From assembly GCF_025145845.1 (NCBI RefSeq), contig NZ_CP102253.1, positions 2,976,001-3,040,000 on the forward strand: a DNA stretch of 64,000 nt. The letters run 5' to 3'. Positions within the stretch are counted from its first letter, which is position 1; each line of letters starts with the position of its first letter. Below the pieces are notes generated by a model, which was not told the DNA's origin, made no database searches, and was given only the letters and a program-made list of their open reading frames with translations. The stretch comes from Alistipes shahii WAL 8301 (GTDB lineage Bacteria > Bacteroidota > Bacteroidia > Bacteroidales > Rikenellaceae). Below are positions 50,711 through 60,739 of this stretch, in pieces. Made by a program: the position numbers and the translations under genes.

Positions 50711-53700
50711 ATGAAAGAGTTCTTCTCTATTTTCAAGAATTCCCTGACAAGGAAGTGCATGGCGCTTCTGATGTCATTGCTTGTTGTCGGTGCGGCTTCC
50801 GCCCAGACGCGGGTGACGGGAACGGTTACGGATGAGAGCGGGCACCCTCTGATGGGCGTAACTGTTATCGTCGTAGGTACCAATACGGGTGCCATTACCA
50901 ACCTCCAGGGTCAGTATTCCATCGCTGCTAAACCTGGCAACACATTGGAGTTCCAGTATTTAGGTATGGTGTCCGAGCGAAAAACCGTGGGGGGGGGGAA
51001 TTACCTCCATTGATGTTTCTCTCAAGGAAGACTCTGCCAGAGTCGATGAAGTCGTTGTCGTCGGTTACGGTACGATGAAACGCGCGAGCATTACGGGCGC
51101 CGTTTCGCAAATCGACGGCAAGGAACTGCTCAAGGCGCCGATGGGAAATGTGACGAATATGCTGGGCGGGCGTGTCGCCGGCGTGGTGGCCTTGCAGCAG
51201 TCGGGACAGCCCGGCAGCGACGGCGCCAGCATTTTGGTGCGAGGCAGCGGCGCAAAGTACATTGTGGACGGTGTAGCCCGCGATTTCAGCCAGATTGATC
51301 CCAATGATATTGAAAGCGTTTCGGTGCTCAAGGACGCATCGTCGGCTGCGATTTACGGTATGGATGCCTCGGCTGTCATTATCGTGACGACCAAAAGGGG
51401 CAAGGCCGCTCCGGCCAAGATCTCCTACACCGGCACTTTCGGTTTGAGCCAGAATGCCGTAATGCTCGAAATGCTCGACGGTCCGGGGTATGCCTATTGG
51501 TATAACAAAGCCCGTGAAATGGACGGAGACACGCCGATTTTCACGCAGCGCCAGATCGACATGATGCTCAACGGCGATCCGAGCGACGGCTGGGGCAATA
51601 CGAACTGGTATGAAAAGACTTTCGGTACGGGGTACAACCAGTCGCACAACCTCAATGTGACGGGCGGCAACGAGCGGATCAAGTACTTTACTTCGATCGG
51701 TTACTTCGATCAGGAGGGCAATGTGAAGAATTTCTCGTTCGACCGTATTAATATCCGTTCGAATATCGAAGCCAAGATCGCCAAGAACTGGACGATGGCC
51801 GTGGATCTGGCCGGTCGTGTGCAGCGCAGCAATCGTCCCGGATTTTCGGGCGATCCCGCCGATTGGAACAATATCGCGCAGCAGGCTATGCGTGCGCATC
51901 CTTACGTGCCCGAAAATTATAACGGGCTGCCTGTTTCGACCAATACTTCGAGCGCTACCGTAAGTCCGCTCGCTTCTTCCGAGGAGTCGGGTTATGCAAA
52001 AAGCAATACGTTCTATTTTCAGTCGAATGTTTCGCTTAAGTATGATTTTCCTTTCCTGAAGGGTTTGTCTGCGAAATTCATGGTGGCCTATGACTATTCG
52101 CAGACCTATTCCAAGATTTATTCCACGCCTTTCCGTACGATGGTTGCAACGCTTCCCACGACTCTTGACGGCAATATTTCCTATGCTGAAAACTGGGATT
52201 CGCGTAAAAAATCCGAAAATTCGCTGACGGAGGGGCTTACGCGCAACACGCAGATTACGACTAACGCTTCGCTTAATTATGCCAACACCTTCGGGAAGCA
52301 TAATGTTTCTGCAATCCTGCTGATGGAGACCTACTCTAACGACGGCAATAATTTCAGCGCTTACGGAGAAGGATTTTCGATCAAGGAACTTGCCGAACTC
52401 AAATACGCCAGCATTCCCGACAAGATGTCGATCAACGGTATGAGCTCCGTTGCGCGCAAAGCCGGTTTCGCGGCCCGTGTCAATTACGATTATGCCAATA
52501 AGTATCTTGTCGAATTGTCGTGCCGGTATGATGGCAGTTATCTGTTCGGCGGTATGGTTGATGGAAAACGCTGGTCTCCTTTCCCTGCCGCATCGGTCGG
52601 TTGGAGAATATCTAATGAGCCTTGGTTCGATTCCAAAGCGATCGACAACTTGAAGTTGCGTGCAAGTATCGGTCTTACGGGTACGACGGGTATCAGCGCT
52701 TATTCGTATTTGAATACATTAGGCTTTCTGGATACTCCGGCCGTTGTCCTCGGAGGCGTCGGTGTCGACGGAATGCTTACTTCGAGTTTGGCGAATGAGA
52801 ATCTGACATGGGCGAAGAATCTGCAATATAACGGAGGATTCGACCTGTCCATGTGGGGTGGCAGACTTGGTGTTGAGTTCGATGTATTCTATAAATACAT
52901 CTATGATATTCTGAGTGGTGTGACTGCCACCTATCCCAGCTCTTTCGGCGGTTATTATCCGAAGTATGAAAACAGCAATAAACAAGCTCATAAGGGTTTT
53001 GAGATTACGTTGAGCCACCGTAACCGTGTCGGAGATTTCAATTACAACGTGAGTCTGACCGGTACATACACCAAGCGTAAATGGCTGCACTATAACGATG
53101 CCGCCAATACGCCCGATTGGCTCAAGCTTACGGGTAAGGAGGTCGGCGCCCAGGTCGGCTTTATCTCCGCCGGTTTGTTCCAGAGCCAGGAGGAGATCGA
53201 CAATTCTCCGACGATTGTGGGTAAAGCCGTTCGTGTGGGCGATATTAAGTATGTCGATCGCAACGGCGACGGTGTGATTTCCTATGAACAGGACCGCGGT
53301 TATGTCGGGGCCGCCGCTTATCCCAAATTTGTGGGAGGCCTTTCTTTTTCGGGTGATTGGAAAGGCATTGACCTCTCTTTCCTGTTTCAGGCAGGCTTGG
53401 GCCGGGATGTGGCTCTGACGGGTGTGTACAGCGGAGGAATCATGGACAACACGCAGATGACCAAGCCGTTCTATCACGGAGGCAATTCGCCGAAATACCT
53501 TGTGGAGAACTCTTGGCGGGAAGATAACACCAATGCCGAATTCCCGCGTCTGAGTATCGTGCAGGCCAGTTCGAATAATGCCTATTCTTCGACTTTCTGG
53601 TATCGCAGCGGCGATTATCTGCGTCTGAAGAATTTGCAGATCGGATACACCTTCCCGCAGAAATGGATGAGCCGGATCGGCATCGACCGTCTGCGTATCT

Positions 53701-53834
53701 ATTTCGAAGGACAGAACCTTTGGACTGTCAGTGAACTGACCAAATTCAACATTGATCCTGAACAGCCCGGTGTGTCGAACGGTTATTATCCGCAGCAGCG
53801 TATCTTCTCGTTCGGTGTAAACTTGGCATTCTAA
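50711..53834 (+). pseudogene. SusC/RagA TonB-linked outer-membrane transporter, frame broken in a 10-G tract
   Basis: About 1040 aa if one G of the tract at 50989-50998 is removed. The first part has a signal peptide and a carboxypeptidase-D-like domain (VTGTVTDESGHPLMGVTVIV, NTGAITNLQGQYSI). As written the frame ends at TGA 51011-51013. In the other frame ITSIDVSLKEDSARVDEVVV continues with the TonB box VVVVGYGT, plug (NDIESVSVLKDASSAAIYG) and barrel up to 53834. SusC moves oligosaccharides into the periplasm with SusD. It may be switched on and off by tract length, or the extra G may be a sequencing error. Confidence 0.9.
50989..50998 (+). repeat. 10-G homopolymer inside susC
   Basis: Ten consecutive G. 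Nine G would keep SusC in frame (V-G-G-G-I); ten give V-G-G-G-N-Y-L-H-stop. All glycine codons here are GGG. Confidence 0.95.
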
Positions 53835-53853
53835 CATGAAAAACGGAGAAATT

Positions 53854-55488
53854 ATGAAAACAGGAATTAAAATAGCCATGATGTCGTTGCTGACGTTCTC
53901 TTTAGTCGGTTGCAACGATTTCCTCGATACCACGCCGCATGACAGTATCTCGGACAAGGTGGTTTGGAACGATATACACACGGCGACGCTTTACCTTAAC
54001 GGTTTTTATCCGTATATTGACCGTTACGGACAGTTCGGCTCCGCCCAGTTTCAAGGTAATCTGACCGAGGGACTTACCGAAACTTTCAAATACGGTTCGT
54101 ACGTTCCGGGCAATAAGGCCGGAGACTCCAATAATTATGTGTTTACGCCTGAAACGATGTCGTCGACGGGCAACCTGCTCGATGCGTGGACGGGTGGATA
54201 TGAGCGTATCCGCCGTATCAATGAGTTCTTGGAATCCATGCGGAAGCATTCCACGTTCTCGGCGGAAGAGAATGCTAAACTTGAGGCGCAGGCCCGTTTT
54301 TTCCGCGCATTCGTCTATTTTCAGTTGGCCAAACGGCATGGAGGGGTAATCCTCTATACGGATATGAATCTCCAGAAGAATAAAGACCGCAGCTCTGCCT
54401 CCGAGACCTGGGATCTGATTGCCTCGGACCTCAAGTATGCGGCTTCGGTATTGCCGGTGCGCTGGGACGCGGCCAACAAGGAGCGTGTGACGCGCGGCGC
54501 GGCTTGGGCCATGCTTGCACGGACGATGCTTTATGCCGAACGCTGGCAGGATGCCAAAGACGCGGCGGATTCGGTTTTCAAGTTGCAGGTCTATTCTTTG
54601 ACCGATAAGTACGAGGATGCTTTCAAAGGGGGGAATAGTGAGTCGATTCTCGAATACAACTATCTGGTAACGGGTCCCAATCATACTTTCGATAACGACT
54701 ATGTTCCTTACGGCGATATGGACAACGACGGAGGTAAAGGCTGCCCGACGCAGGAGATGGTCGAATCGTATCAGTCGAAGGACGGCAAAACCGTAGATTG
54801 GAGCAAATGGCACGGCGAGACGACCGAGTTGCCTCCTTACGATCAGCTGGAACCCCGTTTCGCTGCGACGGTTCTTTATCACGGAGCGCAATGGAAGGGG
54901 CATACAATGACCAACAGCGTTGGAGGTACTTACGGGCAGTATATGGATTATCGTAGCGCCACCTATCCGAAGGGACGTACTACTACCGGTTATTATCTGC
55001 GCAAATACCTCGATGAAAGCCACACCGATTTCTCGGTTATCAAGGTCAGCACGCAGACTTGGGTGGAACTTCGTCTGGCTGAAATTTACCTCATCCGTGC
55101 CGAGGCGAACTATCGTTTGGGCGCTTCGGGGGCCGCTTTGGAGGATGTCAATGCCGTGAGACAGCGTCCCGGTGTGAATCTGCCCGCTCTTTCGGGCCTT
55201 TCGGGGAACGATCTTTTCAAAGCGATACGTCAGGAACGCAAGATCGAGCTGGCGTATGAAGGGCACCTCTATTGGGACATGCGCCGCTGGAAACTCGCCG
55301 ACAAGGAGTATAACGGTTACCGTGTGCACGGACTGAAGATCACGCCGCATCAGGGCGCTTTCAAATTCGAGTATGTGGATTGTGATTTGCAGGACCGTAA
55401 ATTCCTGGCGAAGACCTACGTATTCCCGATTCCTTACGATGAGTTGGCGAACAACTCGGCTATCGAACAGTATGACGAGTGGAAATAA
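53854..55488 (+). CDS. SusD/RagB-family glycan-binding lipoprotein
   Basis: 544 aa from the ATG at 53854, which gives the lipoprotein signal MKTGIKIAMMSLLTFSLVGC; an in-frame ATG at 53836 is less likely. SusD features: NDFLDTTPHDSISD after the lipid Cys, TPR-like helices (ARFFRAFVYFQLAKRHGGVI), and the C-terminal RLAEIYLIRAEANYRLGASG, RQERKIELAYEGHLYWDMRRW, and FPIPYDEL. It caps the SusC pore and binds the glycan at the cell surface. It directly follows susC. Confidence 0.95.
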   Translation: MKTGIKIAMMSLLTFSLVGCNDFLDTTPHDSISDKVVWNDIHTATLYLNGFYPYIDRYGQFGSAQFQGNLTEGLTETFKYGSYVPGNKAGDSNNYVFTPETMSSTGNLLDAWTGGYERIRRINEFLESMRKHSTFSAEENAKLEAQARFFRAFVYFQLAKRHGGVILYTDMNLQKNKDRSSASETWDLIASDLKYAASVLPVRWDAANKERVTRGAAWAMLARTMLYAERWQDAKDAADSVFKLQVYSLTDKYEDAFKGGNSESILEYNYLVTGPNHTFDNDYVPYGDMDNDGGKGCPTQEMVESYQSKDGKTVDWSKWHGETTELPPYDQLEPRFAATVLYHGAQWKGHTMTNSVGGTYGQYMDYRSATYPKGRTTTGYYLRKYLDESHTDFSVIKVSTQTWVELRLAEIYLIRAEANYRLGASGAALEDVNAVRQRPGVNLPALSGLSGNDLFKAIRQERKIELAYEGHLYWDMRRWKLADKEYNGYRVHGLKITPHQGAFKFEYVDCDLQDRKFLAKTYVFPIPYDELANNSAIEQYDEWK

Positions 55489-55504
55489 ATCTTGAATTAC
55501 AATT

Positions 55505-57184
55505 ATGAAAAATACCATATTTTCTTTCCTGACGGCGGCCGGTCTGCTCTTTGCGGGCTGTCACCAGCCCGACGAGCTGTTGCCTTCCGTGTCGCGTAAC
55601 GGCATCAACAGCGTAACCGCCCAATTCGTAAAGAACAATAGCGAGGGGGCAGCCGAATTTTACGGCGAATTCAAAGGATATCCGACGGAGGGCAGCGATG
55701 AGATCACGGTCGAGATTCCGTGGTTTTATCCGGAGAGCAGCGATGATGTCGTGAGCGGTAAGATGCTCGACAAAATGCGCATCAGCCTGAATCTCGACGA
55801 CAATGTTACGGTGGACCCTGCGGTCCTTTATATGAATTTGAACGAGGACAACTATATTACGGTTACCGATCAGCTCAAGCAAAAGAAGGTTTATAAAGTC
55901 AGGGGGCGGATCGTGAAGAGCAAAGCCTGTCTGCTGGAGGAGCTGTCGCTTCCGTCGCAGGGTTTGAACGCCATCATTGATCAGGAAACCAAAGAGGTGT
56001 CGCTGATCGCAGCCGGTAATATCGAACCTTGTACGGGAACCTACCGGCTTTCGTATCATGCTACGATTTCACCCGATCCGGCAACGACGGTTATCGACTG
56101 GAATGCGTCGCCCAAGCTGACCGTCACTGCGTATGACGGGGTAAGCAAGACGGTTTACACCGTTAAGAAAGAGGTTCCGGCGAAGGTTCCGACCGGTATT
56201 CGTTCGGGCAGTCAGAAGAACCTGTTCGTTTCCGAAACGTTCAAGACTGATTACGGAATGAGCGGAACGACGAATTATACGCTGGGCATTTTGGGCGATC
56301 ACTTGCTTATTTGCTCCGGCGAGAGCGAGATCGTTTATGTCAACAAGCTTACCGGTGTCAAGGCCGGAACGGTGAATATGGGCGGCATCAATCTCGGTGG
56401 AGGCGCTATCACTTCGGATGAAGCCAACCATATCGTGATGTGTTCGATTGCCGCCAACGGTGCGTCGCAGACCATTTATCGTCTGGATCATGTTACCGAT
56501 ACCCCGAAGGAGGTCATGACCTGGTCGAATGCCACGGGCGGTAAGATCGGCAGCAAGATTTCGATCAAGGGCGATATAGACGCAGACGCCGTCGTCACGA
56601 TCAACTGTTGGGCTTGGGCAAGTCCCGCAAACTGGAGTTCGTTCGTCCGTATCATCGTGACCGATGGCGTCTGGGGTACTCCCGAAAAGGTTACGATTGC
56701 GGGTTGCGGACTCTGGAACGGCGGCAATGTCGATGTGGAATATCTGTCGACGGATATTACCGGACCTTATTTCAAAGCCAGCTATTCGACCAATGGGGCG
56801 GAGTGGATCGACGGAGCGACCAATTCGCGTGTGGCATTTATCGACAAAGGCGCGAACGACGCCAATTCGAATTTTGCCAATGTGTCGTGCGCCGTCTTCA
56901 ATAAGAGTCCGTTCGTCGCCGTGTTCGGCGGTTCGCACTTCGCTTACAGTGCATCGCGTGCCATCCTGCTCGATGTCGGAGACCGCAATCTCTTCACCGG
57001 GACGTTCGACAATACGAAAGCCAAGATCTATGCGTCGACGCCTAAATATCTGGCTGTTTCCGGAACGGCGAGCTGCGATATCCTGCTGAGCCAGTCGTCT
57101 GACGGTTATTATCTCTATCTTTACTGGATCGGCGGAAATACCAACTATATCCGTGCCGAACAGTGGGATTGTGTCGACAAGTAA
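55505..57184 (+). CDS. Surface lipoprotein at the SusE position (DUF5018-like)
   Basis: 559 aa. Lipoprotein signal MKNTIFSFLTAAGLLFAGC. The N-terminal half has two Ig-like segments (AQFVKNNSEGAAEFYGEFKG, LTVTAYDGVSKTVYTVKKEV). The C-terminal half (about 240-559) looks like a beta-propeller with strands such as YTLGILGDHLLICSGESEIV and NHIVMCSIAANG. Such proteins usually bind the glycan beside SusCD. The DUF5018 name is tentative. It is 16 bp after susD. Confidence 0.75.
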   Translation: MKNTIFSFLTAAGLLFAGCHQPDELLPSVSRNGINSVTAQFVKNNSEGAAEFYGEFKGYPTEGSDEITVEIPWFYPESSDDVVSGKMLDKMRISLNLDDNVTVDPAVLYMNLNEDNYITVTDQLKQKKVYKVRGRIVKSKACLLEELSLPSQGLNAIIDQETKEVSLIAAGNIEPCTGTYRLSYHATISPDPATTVIDWNASPKLTVTAYDGVSKTVYTVKKEVPAKVPTGIRSGSQKNLFVSETFKTDYGMSGTTNYTLGILGDHLLICSGESEIVYVNKLTGVKAGTVNMGGINLGGGAITSDEANHIVMCSIAANGASQTIYRLDHVTDTPKEVMTWSNATGGKIGSKISIKGDIDADAVVTINCWAWASPANWSSFVRIIVTDGVWGTPEKVTIAGCGLWNGGNVDVEYLSTDITGPYFKASYSTNGAEWIDGATNSRVAFIDKGANDANSNFANVSCAVFNKSPFVAVFGGSHFAYSASRAILLDVGDRNLFTGTFDNTKAKIYASTPKYLAVSGTASCDILLSQSSDGYYLYLYWIGGNTNYIRAEQWDCVDK

Positions 57185-57248
57185 CATCCCTTTTGCCTGC
57201 ATCCCTCTGACCGGGGATGCAGGTCCTAAAACAAGCATAATTTTGAAG

Positions 57249-58634
57249 ATGAAAAAGAATATCAAATGGTTTGCGGCGGTTCTGGCGGCGTTGACGCTGG
57301 GATACGGGGCTGTTTCGTGCGGTTCGGATTCGAAGGAACCCGAATGGGAGTGGCCCGATCCCGACCCCGATCCCGATCCGGAGCCGGGGGTGGAGAAACC
57401 CCGGTTCATCTGGGTCGATGCCGCCGCCAACTTTCCCGATTTCGCCAACAGCAAGGAGAATATACTGCGCGATCTGACCAAGGCCCGGGAGGCCGGATTC
57501 ACCGATATTGTAGTCGATGTGCGGCCTACTACCGGCGACGTGCTTTTCCGTACGTCGGTGGTCGATCAGGTGGAGTGGCTCGGCGCATGGCTGCCGGGCG
57601 GATATTCCAAAGTCGAACGCACGGCCACATGGGACTACCTGCAGGCGTTTATCGACGCCGGAAAGTCGCTCGACCTGCGCATTCACGCCGCGATCAATAC
57701 CTTTACGGGGGGCAACCAGACTTCGCTGGGCGGCGCCGGAGTCGTTTTTCGGGATGAGGCCAGGCGGGCATGGACGACCGATCTGAATTTGGCGGGCGGC
57801 ATTACGAACATCATGTCCACTTCGCAGTCCGCCAAGTTCTTCAATCCGGTATTGCCCGAAGTGCAGGAGTATCTCTGTTCGATGCTCAAGGACCTCGCGG
57901 CCTATGACGGACTGGCGGGAATCTTCCTCGACCGGGGGCGCTTCGACGGATTTACCAGCGATTTCTCGAATTATACGCGCAAGGAGTTCGAAAAGTATAT
58001 CGGCCGGTCGGTTGCCAGTTTTCCCGCCGACATTCTGCCTGCGGGCCATACTTCGGGCATACCCTCGCCGGTGCCTGTGCATATGAAGCAGTGGCTCGAA
58101 TTCCGGGCGAAGGTGATTCACGACTTTATGGAGAAGGCGCGCGCCGCCGTCAAGTCGGTCAATCCGTCGGTCAAGTTCGGCGTATACGTCGGGGGCTGGT
58201 ATGCCAGCTACTATGATGTGGGCGTCAATTGGGCCAGCCCCGATTACGACACTTCGTCCAAATTTTCATGGGCTACGAAAAAATATATGGATTACGGCTA
58301 TGCTGACCTGATGGACCAGATGCTGATCGGGGCCTATGCCTCTCCGGCGCGTGTTTACGGCACGACCGAATGGACCATGCAGGGATTCTGCCTGCTGGCG
58401 AAGGAGCGTACGATGGGAGCGTGCCCGATGGTGGCCGGCGGCCCCGACGTGGGAAACTGGGATGCCGACGACAAGGTGCCGCAGGAGGAGGAGAACCGGG
58501 CCATCACCGCCTCGGTCGCTGCCTGCATCAATGCCTGCGACGGTTATTTCCTGTTTGATATGATTCACCTGAAAAAAGCCGATCAGTGGTCTTATGTCAA
58601 GACCGGTATCGACGGCGTAATTAAAAAAGACTGA
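57249..58634 (+). CDS. GH10-like (GHL10-type) lipoprotein glycosidase, copy 2
   Basis: 461 aa from the ATG at 57249. Lipoprotein signal, then a CGSDSKEPEWEWPDPDPDPD linker almost the same as the one on the NAGPA protein, then a TIM-barrel: FIWVDAAANFPDFANSKEN, GFTDIVVDVRPTTGDVLF, LRIHAAINTFTGGNQ, GIFLDRGRFDG and GVYVGGWYASYYDVGVNWAS. The barrel is a clear relative of the protein at 49351, so two enzymes of one fold flank SusCDE. The in-frame extension upstream of 57249 has no signal and is rejected. Confidence 0.85.
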   Translation: MKKNIKWFAAVLAALTLGYGAVSCGSDSKEPEWEWPDPDPDPDPEPGVEKPRFIWVDAAANFPDFANSKENILRDLTKAREAGFTDIVVDVRPTTGDVLFRTSVVDQVEWLGAWLPGGYSKVERTATWDYLQAFIDAGKSLDLRIHAAINTFTGGNQTSLGGAGVVFRDEARRAWTTDLNLAGGITNIMSTSQSAKFFNPVLPEVQEYLCSMLKDLAAYDGLAGIFLDRGRFDGFTSDFSNYTRKEFEKYIGRSVASFPADILPAGHTSGIPSPVPVHMKQWLEFRAKVIHDFMEKARAAVKSVNPSVKFGVYVGGWYASYYDVGVNWASPDYDTSSKFSWATKKYMDYGYADLMDQMLIGAYASPARVYGTTEWTMQGFCLLAKERTMGACPMVAGGPDVGNWDADDKVPQEEENRAITASVAACINACDGYFLFDMIHLKKADQWSYVKTGIDGVIKKD

Positions 58635-58636
58635 TT

Positions 58637-59302
58637 GTGAAACGCATCGTAATATTGTTTTTGGCCGCCCTTTTCGCGGCATCCGGCGCTTCGGCGCAGA
58701 AATTCCATAACGCCTACTACGATACCCGCCGTGCGGCCCACGACGAAGAGGGGCTGCAACAGGGGGCGATCGTCTTTCTCGGCAACAGCATTACCGAGCA
58801 GGGGTGGTGGAGCCTGCTGCTCAAACGCGGCGACGTCGAGAACCGCGGCATCGGCGGCGACAATACCTTCGGTATGATCGACCGTCTGCCCGACATCCTG
58901 AAAAGCAAGCCCCGCAAAATCTTCCTGATGGCGGGCATCAACGACCTGACGGGCGGACAGCCCGTCGACACGATCGTGATGAACATCACCCGCATGGCGG
59001 ACATGGTGCACGAGGCCGTTCCCGGCTGCCGGCTCTATATTCAGAGCGTGCTGCCGGTCAATACCCGGCGGCTGGCCTATCCCGGACTCAAGGGGCATAA
59101 TCCGCAGGTGCGGACGCTCAATGCGCGGTTGGTGCAGTTGTGCGACGCCAAGCCGTGGTGTACGTTCGTCGATCTGGTGCCGCTGCTTTCCGATGCCGAC
59201 GGCGAACTGCGCATCGACCTGACGAAGGACGGAATCCACCTCCACCCCGTGGGGTATGTGATCTGGACCGATTACCTCAAGAAACAGAAATACCTGAAAT
59301 AA
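58637..59302 (+). CDS. Secreted SGNH/GDSL esterase (acetylhydrolase-like)
   Basis: 221 aa starting with GTG, two bases after the preceding stop. Signal peptide VKRIVILFLAALFAASGASA (read from Met). Block I IVFLGNSITEQGWW with the nucleophile Ser, block II GIGGDNTFG, block III MAGINDLTGG and block V DGIHLHPVGY with the Asp-His pair. Family members remove acetyl groups from sugars or act on platelet-activating-factor-like esters. In this locus O- or N-linked acetyl groups on the glycan are the likely target; inference. Confidence 0.88.
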   Translation: MKRIVILFLAALFAASGASAQKFHNAYYDTRRAAHDEEGLQQGAIVFLGNSITEQGWWSLLLKRGDVENRGIGGDNTFGMIDRLPDILKSKPRKIFLMAGINDLTGGQPVDTIVMNITRMADMVHEAVPGCRLYIQSVLPVNTRRLAYPGLKGHNPQVRTLNARLVQLCDAKPWCTFVDLVPLLSDADGELRIDLTKDGIHLHPVGYVIWTDYLKKQKYLK

Positions 59303-59314
59303 CACGTCTTGCAG

Positions 59315-60715
59315 ATGGAAAAGCGAGCTTATGCGGTCGATTTGCTGCGAGGGTTGGCTATCGTGGGAATGGTGCTGTCGGGACAGATCCTATGGCACGC
59401 CGAACTTCCTGCATGGCTGTTCCATGCGCAGGTGCCGCCACCGTCGTTCCGTTTCGATCCGTCGGTGCCGGGAATTACGTGGGTCGATCTGGTCTTCCCG
59501 TTTTTCCTCTTCTCGATGGGGGCCGCTTTCCCGCTGGCCCTGCGTAAGCGGCTGGAGCAGCGGGGTGAATCGGTGGCGTTGATCCTGACGGTCGTGGTGC
59601 GCAGGTGGGCGTTGCTGGCGCTTTTCGCCGTTGCCCTCGCCAACCTGCGTTCCGGGGTGACGGGAACGCTGCCGGGATGGGGTTCCTCGCTGCTGCAACT
59701 GGCGGGCTGGGGCTGTTTTTGTGCGCTCTTCATGCGCATTGACCGGTTTTCGGACCGGCAGAACCGCATGGTCTGTCTGTCCGGCGTCGCCGGCATCGCA
59801 GCCCTGCTGGCGGCCGCCCGGTGGGGCTGGGGGCTGCCCGTCTCGGCGGAGCGGAGCGACGTCATCATTCTGGTCCTTGCAAATATGGCGCTCTTCGGCA
59901 GCCTGGTGTGGCTCTATACGCGGAACAACCTGCTGGCGCGCCTGGGGGTGCTGGCGCTGCTGGCGGCCCTGCGTCTGGGCAGCGGCGTCGAAGGTTCGTG
60001 GAACGAAGCGTTGTGGAACTGGTCGCCTGTGCCGTGGCTTTTCCGCTTCGACTACCTGAAATACCTTTGTATCATCATTCCCGGCACGATTGCGGGAGAC
60101 CGTATCTATGAATGGATGACGCACGGCGGCGAAGATGCGCCGGGGGCGTCCCGGCGGCGGGAGGTCTGGACCCTCGTCCTGCTCGTGACGCTGATATGTC
60201 TGAATATGTGGGGGCTTTTCGCACGGCAGCTGGTCGTGAATCTCGCGGCGGGCGTCCTGCTCTGTCTCCTGCTCCGGCGTCTGCTGCGTGGAGACGGTTC
60301 CGCGACCGGAAGACTGCACCGTTCGCTTTTCGGCTGGGGCTTTTTCTGGCTGGGGCTGGGACTGGCGCTGGAGGCGTTCGAGGGGGGCATCAAGAAGGAT
60401 TACGCGACGTTCAGCTATTTTTTCGTCACCTCCGGGCTGGCTTCGTTTGTCCTGATCGCCGCCGGAATCGCGATGAGGCGGCTGAATGTGCGTTTTTCGG
60501 CGCTGGTCAAATGCGGGCAGAATCCGATGGTGGCCTACACGGCGGCCGGATTCCTCATCATGCCCCTGCTGACGCTGCTGCATCTGTCGCCCTGTTTGCA
60601 GGCCTTTGCCGAGCTATGCCCGTGGATGGGCGTGGTGCGGGGCGTGCTGGTCACGGCCGTGGTTATGGCCGTTACGGTCTTTTTTACGAACCGCAGGCTT
60701 TTTTGGAGAACCTGA
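59315..60715 (+). CDS. DUF5009 membrane protein, heparan-alpha-glucosaminide N-acetyltransferase-like
   Basis: About 466 aa with 11-12 TM helices. The start LLRGLAIVGMVLSGQILWHA and PGITWVDLVFPFFLFSMGAA (with FPLALRKR) are hallmarks of the HGSNAT/YeiB superfamily, and GQNPMVAYTAAGFLIMPLL near the end fits too. The human enzyme passes acetyl from cytosolic acetyl-CoA across the membrane to glucosamine ends. A TTG six bases upstream of the ATG is in frame but less likely. Position in the locus suggests acetylation of amino sugars released in the periplasm. Confidence 0.8.
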   Translation: MEKRAYAVDLLRGLAIVGMVLSGQILWHAELPAWLFHAQVPPPSFRFDPSVPGITWVDLVFPFFLFSMGAAFPLALRKRLEQRGESVALILTVVVRRWALLALFAVALANLRSGVTGTLPGWGSSLLQLAGWGCFCALFMRIDRFSDRQNRMVCLSGVAGIAALLAAARWGWGLPVSAERSDVIILVLANMALFGSLVWLYTRNNLLARLGVLALLAALRLGSGVEGSWNEALWNWSPVPWLFRFDYLKYLCIIIPGTIAGDRIYEWMTHGGEDAPGASRRREVWTLVLLVTLICLNMWGLFARQLVVNLAAGVLLCLLLRRLLRGDGSATGRLHRSLFGWGFFWLGLGLALEAFEGGIKKDYATFSYFFVTSGLASFVLIAAGIAMRRLNVRFSALVKCGQNPMVAYTAAGFLIMPLLTLLHLSPCLQAFAELCPWMGVVRGVLVTAVVMAVTVFFTNRRLFWRT

Positions 60716-60739
60716 ATTTGAACTTTAAATAAATGAGTT

